Origin: Ruminococcaceae bacterium UBA1730
Lineage (GTDB): Bacteria; Bacillota; Clostridia; Oscillospirales; Acutalibacteraceae
Reading direction: 5' to 3'
Assembly (NCBI GenBank): GCA_002315935.1
Contig: DCII01000038.1
Span: 1 to 23,491, forward strand
DNA: 23,491 nucleotides
The number at the start of each line of letters is the position of its first letter. The stretch's first letter is position 1. The translations under genes were made by a program, and so were the position numbers. The notes under the pieces are model-generated. The model ran no database searches. It was given only the letters and a program-made list of their open reading frames with translations, and was not told where the DNA came from. Positions 8,601-15,800 of this stretch are shown piece after piece.

Positions 8601-10731
8601 CTGAATAGCTGTCATCCTTTATAAGAGTCCAGCTTGTCCACGGGTCACGGTCAACAACATTAACAGAAATATTTGATGAAATGGGAACTGTTGTCTGATA
8701 ATCTTTGATTGCATAAACCTCTGCAACGGTTGCGGTAACCGTTTCAACCTCTGAACCATCTGTGCTCTTTTTATTGATAACAGGAATAACTATCTTCACA
8801 TTTTCGCTGTTTGTGACAAGCTCTCCGCTGATGTCATTATAATTCTTATCAAGGAAGAATGCGGCGGATTCGTTTGTTGTTACGAGTTTTCCTTCTTCGG
8901 TTTTGAGAGCGGTAATAATTCTGCCGTTTTCAATATCGGCACGGGTGAGATTATTGACCGTGCAGGTAACAACATAGTTTTTCTCATATCTTACTGCACT
9001 GACATTGGTAATCTCAACCGGAATATCCTGATTCTGTGCATCTGTTACGGCAGTAACCGTCATTGCACTTGTTACATTTGAGAAATCCTTATTCCATCCG
9101 ATAAACCGTCTTCCGCTTTCGATTGAAGAAGCAAATTCGCTTTCTGCGGGAGCGGTTGCAGCTGTGCCGAAATTAACTTTTTCTGATTTAATCAATGTTC
9201 CTTTGGGATCAACAAACTTTACAACATAGGATGAAGGAACAAATTTTGCATAAATGTTGAAATCCTGTTTAATGTTATTGAAGCTTGCGAATGTGGTCAT
9301 ATCCTCAAGATACCAGCCTGCAAAAGCATTGCCCTTCTGAGCCGGAATTTCCGGCATTGATGTGAAATCGTGATTCCATGTTATGCACTGCTGCTGATAA
9401 ATATTTTCGCCCTTATGGAAGATAACATTAACATTGGGATGGACGGTAACGGTAACCGGTTCGCTCCAGTCACTGCTTCCGACCGAATTATGGGCACGGA
9501 CTCTGATTTCCTTTGCTCCTGCACCATCAAAATTCATTATTTTGCTTGTGCCTGTAATCTTTCCGCCTTGTTCTTTGCCGTTTACGCTGATTGTGTACCA
9601 TTCTGCATAATCGGCAGCTTTCCATTTGATTGAAACATTGTCACCAATGCCGACCTCAGATGAATTAAGCTCCGCCTTGTTGCGGTAATCAATAGTCTTT
9701 GCACTGCTTATGCTCGTCTTTGAAGGCTTGACTTTAGGGGTTTTGAACGAGAAGGTATCTGAACAGAATGTACCATAAGATGAGTTCGCAAAAACTGTTG
9801 CATAATATGTTGTGTTCGGCTTTAATCCGCTTGCAGTTTCCTTGAATGAAATACTTGAAGATGAACTGCCGGATTTCTTGATTCTTGAAACACAATTTCC
9901 CGATGAGTTATAAACTTCCATACCATAAGATGAAAGATATAGCTTGCTTTTATTTTTCATGGATGCAGAAACAGAAATAGCGTATCCGGTTATTTCGTTG
10001 ATCTTTATTTCCTTAAATGAAACATTGTTGATTTTTTCTATTTCGCTTGCTGAAAACTCCTTGTAATTACCGCAGCTTTCAGGCTCATACTTGTTACAAT
10101 AAGTTGTATCTTTTCCATTCTGCTGAACATCTGAAATGTTTTTACCTGATTTGTCAGTAATATATGCACCTGTTAAAAAAAGAGTGATATGTTCAAATGA
10201 TGTTCCATCCGGATTCCGAGGAGTTATATAAAATTCGTATATAGTGTTCTTTGTGAGTGTAAGACAATTTCTCTTAGATGACGAGCCATACAGCTTCTTG
10301 GTTTTTGAATTTATCAACCAACCATATGTGCTATCTTCATAATCCCCAGCATTTTTCGAGAATTCTTTATAGGCATTGGAGCCACTAACAGCATAGCAAT
10401 TAACATTAAAGCTTTGTTCAGGATCAACATCACTGTCATCTATTCTTATCTCAACCTTATAATCAGTAGCTTTATCTTGCGTTCGAATATACAAATGTTC
10501 ATACGTACTTAAATTGTACTTTATATTAGTTTGTGTATTTTGTTTCACCTGTTGCTTCCTCAAATCAACACAACTGAGGTGCACACCTGAAGCTACCAAA
10601 GTAGCTCCGACAACAAACATCGCAGCAAGAACTGTAAACGCATTGCATTCTACCGCAATTGAAGTAAGCAATGAAAATGCAAGAACAAGTGCAACAACCA
10701 TGCGAATAATCTTTTTCGTTTTTGGTTTCAT
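5638..10731 (-). CDS. giant exported dockerin-bearing surface protein (1697 aa)
   Basis: Probable ligand partner of the cohesins. Residues 1-31 resemble a signal peptide, but a second hydrophobic stretch (32-50) follows, so an N-terminal membrane segment is possible. Residues 60-230 are unrecognised. Two fibronectin III-like domains (about 232-431), InlB-type repeats (432-563, again at 1012-1140 and 1397-1455), a Trp/Tyr-rich region (697-910), an Fn3-associated or CHB_HEX_C-like domain (1243-1322, YYTTDGSDP motif) and a Big_2 domain (1461-1540) follow. A pre-dockerin module (1543-1634) leads to a two-repeat dockerin at 1637-1697. No glycosidase or protease motif is visible. The ATG overlaps the TGA of the preceding gene (ATGA), and an AGAGGAG SD lies inside that gene. 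DNA for the unrecognised N-terminal part is AT-richer: 17 of 60 bases are G or C at 10141-10200, against 26 of 60 at 8041-8100. Confidence 0.9.
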   Translation of the reverse strand: MKPKTKKIIRMVVALVLAFSLLTSIAVECNAFTVLAAMFVVGATLVASGVHLSCVDLRKQQVKQNTQTNIKYNLSTYEHLYIRTQDKATDYKVEIRIDDSDVDPEQSFNVNCYAVSGSNAYKEFSKNAGDYEDSTYGWLINSKTKKLYGSSSKRNCLTLTKNTIYEFYITPRNPDGTSFEHITLFLTGAYITDKSGKNISDVQQNGKDTTYCNKYEPESCGNYKEFSASEIEKINNVSFKEIKINEITGYAISVSASMKNKSKLYLSSYGMEVYNSSGNCVSRIKKSGSSSSSISFKETASGLKPNTTYYATVFANSSYGTFCSDTFSFKTPKVKPSKTSISSAKTIDYRNKAELNSSEVGIGDNVSIKWKAADYAEWYTISVNGKEQGGKITGTSKIMNFDGAGAKEIRVRAHNSVGSSDWSEPVTVTVHPNVNVIFHKGENIYQQQCITWNHDFTSMPEIPAQKGNAFAGWYLEDMTTFASFNNIKQDFNIYAKFVPSSYVVKFVDPKGTLIKSEKVNFGTAATAPAESEFASSIESGRRFIGWNKDFSNVTSAMTVTAVTDAQNQDIPVEITNVSAVRYEKNYVVTCTVNNLTRADIENGRIITALKTEEGKLVTTNESAAFFLDKNYNDISGELVTNSENVKIVIPVINKKSTDGSEVETVTATVAEVYAIKDYQTTVPISSNISVNVVDRDPWTSWTLIKDDSYSAENTDTLVQYHSRELQKTTTTNESEKNRLIEEGWTLYNTVVSKDTNSGTWSKTKPSTGTAGVDYATKTVTDKAASTTYKYKRYKYYNSSDGNYWFSYGSGWATNHGYSGTWEYKTTTSPLSKTGSADGWNIYDKTWFSNSGDKTNPKVTTAAVTHTEYRVFNDVYTYYLNKWPEEFSDWTTAVLTETDNIDVESRTIYRYKKSDLVRVEDNSGVVRSDFASGNIGAEYAGKQVALIIYKINEASDWTTEHIAQTTVSADGSYHFDSYKLREEPSEITGDMTAVLGVEGAEDVIFLGKIEAPKPKYSVTFVDDITGEIISKQEVEEGSDAVVPNSPAHNGYSFSHWNNCSTNIQNNLEIRAEYSINTYTVVWIDYVQNRYEIKTYEHGQSLEPPFGLLETSEMIPDGWDGYTNDIVIPVTQSMVITAKYLYRTFTVDFLDYDMNVIESQTVRYGAIPEYPDISKYLDDNHFIFGFTSIEEEVTEGGEELQKASSDEGTESAGAVSESDDEFIALEAYEVYNDCRILPVFEYSKTAEAPTVSVATGSYASAQTVSMESATDKAVIYYTTDGSDPATSKTAKEYTAPVSISKSCKLRCYASAMSMNSSAETVAYYAIGSDHILNYAIGETISYTAIVANGSKIPADVLVDEEGYTFEGVYSDKEMKNKWNIASGTVTADTTLYLNYIAKEYTVDFLDYDGFYLDSQVVAYSESASEPEEPSRDGYVFIGWDSNEYLSVREDLEVTAMYVDENEYYAVSISDIDYTTMVGSTFTLSATASNKNGEEGSILWLSSDDSVAGVDENGTVYALESGTATIYAECAENGERAECIVTVCGNPAKEIMLKDSASVSIDANGYLRNIRLITDEEAGTHSAETVEVIKAQFSNSASNVKIYSKNGELLEETDPVSTGAVIRLYSNGEVTDEITVVVAGDLDGDGFVSNRDAAWLTRYLVKMETADNAQLTAMDVNGDGYVNNRDASVISRYLVGKEAI
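5641..5823 (-). other. dockerin module (type I-like, two calcium-binding repeats)
   Basis: Residues 1637-1697 contain two F-hand repeats: DLDGDGFVSNRD and DVNGDGYVNNRD, each followed by a helix with a conserved R-Y-L. Calcium ligands at loop positions 1, 3, 5, 9 and 12 are intact in both. The positions that set cohesin choice in type I dockerins (10 and 11) are Asn-Arg in both halves, so the module is nearly two-fold symmetric and could bind in either orientation. This is the only dockerin in the window. Confidence 0.93.
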
Positions 10732-11867
10732 ATTATCTCTCCTCTTTTATATTTTGATTTTGTTCTGATTTTTATAAAAACGTATATCAATACGGAAAGT
10801 GAAATAACGGCAATGAAAATTATAATTGCCGGTTTAATGCCCGTATTTTTTATCTCAACCTTATTTTCCGGGCTGTTTTCCTTAAGCACATTTTCATATA
10901 ATTGCTTAACCGTTTCAAGCTTTTCATCTTCTGAAAGGTTTTCCGGGAAAGCATCGGCTTCTCCGCTTTCGTTCAGTTTTCCGTTAAATGCAGTAACGAA
11001 CGCCTCTGCTTTTCCCGAATCGACTTCATCCACGCTGCCTACTCCGACATTTTTCAAAGCATATTCAACCGCCGAAATAATGTCTTCACCGTCTCTCTCA
11101 AGAAGCGTTTTTTCTATATAGCCTCTTTCGGATGAATCCCGATAAACCTTTTTCAGTTCATCCTTACCCATTGATTCAACTCCGCCATCAAAGCCGTAAG
11201 CTTTAAGCGAACTGTCTATATCTGATTTTAATTTTTTGAATTGTTCCTCATCAAGGCTGTCAATATTGTCTGTGCCTTGATTATCCAAAGCTTTTCCGAT
11301 TGCCGAGCTTAAATAACCGCTGTCAACCGATTCAATGTCGGAACCATCTGATTTTTCACCGTCAGTAACCGTTTCGTTTACCGTGTTAAGAATAATTCTT
11401 TGGCAGTTCAGTTCAACATCTTCCCATTTGCTGTTGAATGTATCCTGCTTCAAGCAGGAAAGCTCAATTGCTTCTCCATTGAGTGTCTTTCCTTCGGAAA
11501 GCTCAAGCTCAATCACAAACAAAGTGCCGTCTTCCGTCACATCATCAGAATTGCTCCAGATAACATCAAAACTGCCGTTCGTTTTTTCGTTTATGCTGTC
11601 ATTGAGCATTCCTGCACAAGTCAGCTTTCCTTTGGAAACAATCGGATTTTTCAGAATTTCCGCCGGATACTTTACCTTTAAGCCAAAGCCCATTATTCCG
11701 CTGTTTTCCGAAATTGAAACGGAAACCGTAACCTTTCTTCCGTTCACATTACATTTTCCGCTTACCGTGTTTTTATCAGCGGCAAACGCCGCAAACGAAC
11801 CGATTGCGATAAAATTAAGAACGAAAAGAATAATAACTCCGATTTTTATTTTTCTTCTCATAATCAT
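10728..11867 (-). CDS. membrane-anchored single-cohesin protein (379 aa)
   Basis: Likely cell-surface receptor for dockerins. Residues 1-30 form a signal peptide ending AAFAA. Residues 33-163 are a cohesin with the core motifs found in its neighbours (N-S-G-I-M-G, GSFDVIWS, DGTLF, DTFN..W). Residues 170-340 are acidic, rich in D, E, K, S and G and predicted helical, perhaps a stalk. Residues 344-366 are one transmembrane helix, followed by a strongly basic tail, which puts the cohesin outside and the tail in the cytoplasm. The ATG at 11867 overlaps the TGA of the upstream gene, with no clear SD, so translation is probably coupled; the Met at 11861 is an alternative start. Its own TGA overlaps the start of the dockerin gene. 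The family is certain; the anchoring role is inferred. Confidence 0.92.
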   Translation of the reverse strand: MIMRRKIKIGVIILFVLNFIAIGSFAAFAADKNTVSGKCNVNGRKVTVSVSISENSGIMGFGLKVKYPAEILKNPIVSKGKLTCAGMLNDSINEKTNGSFDVIWSNSDDVTEDGTLFVIELELSEGKTLNGEAIELSCLKQDTFNSKWEDVELNCQRIILNTVNETVTDGEKSDGSDIESVDSGYLSSAIGKALDNQGTDNIDSLDEEQFKKLKSDIDSSLKAYGFDGGVESMGKDELKKVYRDSSERGYIEKTLLERDGEDIISAVEYALKNVGVGSVDEVDSGKAEAFVTAFNGKLNESGEADAFPENLSEDEKLETVKQLYENVLKENSPENKVEIKNTGIKPAIIIFIAVISLSVLIYVFIKIRTKSKYKRGEII

Positions 11868-12508
11868 TCAAATAACGAAATAACAAACACAACGGGAGCA
11901 ACAATTATTTCCATTATCGTATTGAACGGTGAAGCGAGTCCCTGTGCCCATTCTCTGATTTTCTCGGATAATTTCTTTTCGGCAGGCTGAGGTTCAGGTT
12001 CAGGTTCAGGTTCGGGTGTTTCGGAATATCCGTTAAGCAAAACATCAATATCCTCGCAGTCAAGAATAACATTCTCCCAACTTTCGTTGAATGTATCTGC
12101 CTGAGAATAAGAAACAGAAATTGTTGTTTTTTCAACAGCAGATGAATTCACCTTAAATGTTACCGTGAATAATTCTCCGTTTGCGGAAATATTTTTTGAA
12201 TCGCTCCACAGCACGTCAAAGCTTCCGTTTGTTTCTTCATCTATGCTGTCGTTGAAATTTCCGCTTACGCAAACTGTTCCTCTTGTAACCTCCGGCTGAG
12301 AAAAAGCATCTGCGGAATACCGAATGCTAATCCGATAACCCATTATTCCGGCATTTCCCGAAATACTTATCGGAATGGAAATTGTTTCCCCGTCAGATGC
12401 GGTAACCGTTTCCGAAACAATCTGCGTGTTTGCGGCATAGGCTGTTGTGAAAATTGACATCACCGCAAAAACAACGGAAACTGACAAAGCAATCACTTTT
12501 TTTAACAT
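11864..12508 (-). CDS. small exported single-cohesin protein with hydrophobic tail (214 aa)
   Basis: First gene of the cohesin operon. The ATG at 12508 is preferred because an AAGAGGG SD lies 7 bases upstream; a TTG at 12526 in the same frame would put that SD inside the coding region. Residues 1-25 form a signal peptide ending AYA. Residues 28-160 are a cohesin closely resembling that of the next gene (NAGIMG, NDSI-E-TNGSFDV, DTFNESW). A Pro-Glu linker (about 165-175) leads to an amphipathic helix and a C-terminal hydrophobic stretch (about 194-213) ending the protein, which could insert in the membrane. It resembles in layout the single-cohesin anchor proteins of ruminococcal systems, but there is no LPXTG sorting signal. 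Its role as an anchor is inferred. Confidence 0.9.
   Translation of the reverse strand: MLKKVIALSVSVVFAVMSIFTTAYAANTQIVSETVTASDGETISIPISISGNAGIMGYRISIRYSADAFSQPEVTRGTVCVSGNFNDSIDEETNGSFDVLWSDSKNISANGELFTVTFKVNSSAVEKTTISVSYSQADTFNESWENVILDCEDIDVLLNGYSETPEPEPEPEPQPAEKKLSEKIREWAQGLASPFNTIMEIIVAPVVFVISLFE
11985..12014 (-). repeat. hexanucleotide repeat coding for the PE linker
   Basis: On the plus strand GGTTCA occurs three times in a row (11991-12008) and is flanked by GGCTGA and GGTTCG, so about five hexamers encode alternating Pro-Glu. Changes of one unit keep the frame and would only lengthen or shorten the linker between cohesin and tail. Confidence 0.85.
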
Positions 12509-12522
12509 TGCAAAGCCCTCTT

Positions 12523-12589
12523 TCAATTAAGTTTTCCTCATTTTACCTTAGCAAAAATTAAAAGTCAATTAAGATTTCCTTACTTTAGC
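12523..12589 (-). promoter_or_regulatory. pair of direct repeats around the cohesin operon promoter
   Basis: The plus-strand sequence TCAATTAAG(T/A)TTTCC occurs at 12523-12537 and 12565-12579, identical at 14 of 15 bases and spaced 42 bp, four helical turns. A second shared block, TTAC(C/T)TTAGC, occurs at 12543-12552 and 12580-12589. The upstream copy overlaps the -35 and the downstream copy covers the -10 to leader region. This looks like a duplicated operator; the binding protein is unknown. Confidence 0.6.
12540..12568 (-). promoter_or_regulatory. sigma-A promoter of the cohesin/dockerin operon
   Basis: The minus strand reads TTGACT (12568-12563), a 17-base spacer and TAAAAT (12545-12540). 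The start site should fall near 12533, about 25 bases before the ATG at 12508. No other convincing promoter lies between this operon and the kinase gene. Confidence 0.85.
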
Positions 12590-12673
12590 TTAATAAAGCA
12601 AAATCAACCGGTTTCGGGCAAAAAATGCACCCCCTTTCGGGAGTGCAAATTGATATTAAACTGTTTATTTTTC

Positions 12674-12706
12674 TAAGGAAGCACTGATTAAATCAGCATT
12701 TTCCTA
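12674..12706 (-). terminator. hairpin after the histidine kinase gene
   Basis: An imperfect inverted repeat with the core CTGATT/AATCAG and outer AGGAA/TTCC arms, followed on the minus strand by TTAGAAAAATAAAC. The T-run is poor, so termination strength is uncertain. It overlaps the last codons of the pseudogene remnant and resembles the palindrome at 597-645. Confidence 0.5.
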
Positions 12707-12795
12707 AACAGTCCTTCAAAGAATAAGATTGGCTTTGCAAAGAAGCTTGTTTCAGCCTATAATGTTTCGACTTCGCTTGATACGATATTGCCGAA
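12688..12795 (-). pseudogene. C-terminal remnant of a surface Ig-like protein
   Basis: Read in one minus frame, 12795-12688 aligns without gaps to the C-terminus of the surface protein at the right edge: GN-V-SE-ET, then T-FFA, FF, GLF are shared over about 29 residues, roughly half identical. The remnant carries an in-frame TAG in the middle and has no start or upstream coding sequence; it ends at a TAA. It begins 6 bases after the kinase stop codon. It looks like the leftover of a gene lost or displaced when this region was rearranged. Confidence 0.75.
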
Positions 12796-12801
12796 AGTTT
12801 T

Positions 12802-15800
12802 TTATGCAAGCTCATGCATAACTCTGAACAGGTCTTTCACATCAATAGGCTTTGCAACATGAGCGTTCATGCCCATTGAAATTGATTTTTGTTTATCCTC
12901 TTCAAAGGCGTTAGCGGAAAGAGCAATGATTGTAATATCCTTTCCGTTCGGAAGACTTCTTATCGCTCCCGTTGCACCGTATCCGTCGAGAACCGGCATC
13001 TGAATATCCATAAGAATAAAATCATAATAATTTATTCCCTTATCGGTGACCATATCAACGGCAATTTTTCCGTTTTCAGCAGCCTCAACAATAAGACCTG
13101 CCTCGGTGAGAATTTCATCGGCGATTTCACGGTTCATCTCGTTATCCTCAACCAGAAGAACCCTCTTACCGTCAAGAACGACATCCTCTTTGATTTCGTT
13201 GTTCTGCTTGTGCTCGGGAACAAGCTTGTCAATAGCCTCCTGCTCCATAACACGGAACGGCAGCTCAACAACAAAGCTTGAGCCTTCGCCGAGCTTGCTC
13301 TTTACGCTTATATTACCGCCCGCAAGCATAACAATGCGTTTAACAATCGAAAGACCGAGACCTGCACCCTCCTGTTTGGAGACAGTTGAAGTTTTTTCTC
13401 TTGAAAACGCTTCAAAAAGATGTTTCTGAAATTCCTCAGACATACCGATTCCGTTATCCAAAACCTCAAAGCGGAACATAACCTTTCCGTCTGTAACATC
13501 GCCAAGCTGATCTATGAAATATCGGACTTTTCCGTCTTCATTTGTATATTTGATTGCGTTTGAAATCAGATTAACAATAATCTCGTTAACATGAAGCTCA
13601 TCAGCATAGATATAAGGATTCTTTATTTCTCCGCTGATAACCTGATAATCTATGCTCTTTGGGGTGGCGAGAGCTCTTGTCATATGCTCAACCGATTTGA
13701 TTGCCTCACGAATATCAATCGGGCTTTCTTCAAGCTCAAATTTTCCCGATTCGATTCGGCTCATTTCAAGAATATCATTAATGAGGTGAAGCAGATGCTT
13801 ACTTGATGACTTGATTTTCAGCAGGCTGTCCATTGCTCTTTCTTTATCATTAAAATGTCTCATTGCTATATCTGTAAACCCGAGAATTGCGTTCATCGGG
13901 GTGCGTATATCATGTGACATATTGAAAAGAAATTCTGTTTTTGCCTTGTCGGCGGATTTAGCCATGTCAAGAGCTTCCTGAAGCTGCCTGCGGTGTTCTC
14001 TCTGCCTTTCGGTAATTTCGGTTACATCACGGCAGGAAATAACCAACTGTTTTCCGTCATCGGAAACACGGATAAAATCAAATATGAGATTTGTTTCCTT
14101 GCCTCCAAGATTAGCAGTTACCTCAAAAGAATACTGGTCTGTAGTCCGGAACTGATTGATAACATATTCAGGGGATGTAAGCTCAAACAATTGCTCTTTT
14201 TCCGATTCAGCCGCAAATGTTCCGATATACATATCAATCACTTTTGAATAACTGCCGTCATCAAGATAGACAGCGTTCTTTTCTTCGGATAATTTCCACG
14301 CTCGGATATAGTCGGAATCAAGATTTGCATAATAAACCGAAACGAATGAATCCGAAAGCTTTCCGAGAGTGATATGCTCTTCATCGTTTTCCTTACGCCT
14401 CATAATTTCCGAATTGATAACTGCCGATGCAACCTTGCCTATACCGGCATCGTGAATTGATTTCTTCGGATTGCTGACGCCGACAAGACCTATGATGACA
14501 TTATTTTGCTTAAGAGGAACAAGAATGGAGGATGTTACATTATTGCTCTTGAAATAATTACGGAGCTTTTCATACCCTGTGTCAGAGGTTTCAACTAAAA
14601 TATAGCCGTTGGCATTGAATTCATTAATCCATTCAGCAAGCTCTTCCTGCGGAATTTCATAACGAGAATTTTTCATTGTGTCAATTTCGTCAATATTCCA
14701 CGAATATGTGCAGAGAAGATTCTTGCCCTTGTTATAAAATTCCATAACATAGGTTTTATCAGCCTGATAGTAATCTGCCATAGAATATAGAATATTATTG
14801 ATAGAAGCTTCGGGATTATGTCCCTGCTCAAGAACATCTGTGAATTTGTGAATTGCTTCGTCTCTGCGAACCTCGTTATCACATTCAATGAAGCCGAGAA
14901 CAGCGTGATGGGGTTCTTCACCGATTGACTCGCACTTAACAAGCAAAGCTTTTGTCCAAAGATATTCATCTGCGTATCTGCATTTAAAAATCAAGGAGGC
15001 TGTTTTTTTATATCGGATTTTATCTTTTTCATTGCTGAAGAAATTGACAAAATCATCCATCGAATCAGGATGAACCCAATTGTTCGATGAAGCAAAATCA
15101 AGCAGGTCACGGGATGAGAAAACATTATTGATTTCTGAGGATGAATCGGAGTTTCCGTAGTTAACATATAAACCCGTGTCAAGATTGACGAGAAACAGAG
15201 TTCTGTATTGGGAAGCAAGTCCGCTGATTATTTCCATATCGTGGAGAAGCTTGCGTTGCTCTTCCACCTGCTCGGCGGCAACAACCTCGGTAAAATAAGC
15301 AAGTCTTGCAACAAGCGATTTGTCTGTCTCATTAAATATAACCGTGGCTTTTGAATTGGATGATTTGCTTTCGCTGATGCTTGTAATTGCAAGAGTCTGG
15401 TTGAGCACTCTGAGCTGATTTTCAATTCTGACAATTTCTCCGCCTGTGTAGAATCCGCTGACGGGAGCAATTTTTTGGAGCGGGATTGTTTCCTTGCTGA
15501 TTTCATTATCGCCCCAGAAAAGCCTTCGTCCGCCGCAGGAAAACGCCTTGATTACCTGAGGATTAAGCTGTGCAATATTCTTTGCTTTATCCGATATGGA
15601 AGAAAGAATGGTGTTTTTATTGCCGTAAGCGAGACTACAGGTTGTTCCGACAGGAATATTAGCAAACATAACCAGTGACTTATCGGGATTTATTATTCTC
15701 GGCGTTCTGATGAAATCATATTGTCCTTCCGTAACCATAAGAGGAAAAACAAAAGAATCACTGTCATCTACGCTCAGACCGAGATAATGCTCATATATAT

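Noticed and set aside
11335..11883. Plus-strand frame of 182 codons opposite the cohesin-TM gene
   Set aside because: Low-complexity Ser/Phe/Pro translation typical of an antisense shadow; the minus-strand cohesin is certain.
797..12508. Classical cellulosome cluster
   Set aside because: No glycoside hydrolase in the window carries a dockerin, no CBM3-type scaffoldin is seen, and the nearby GH36 and GH78 enzymes lack signal peptides.
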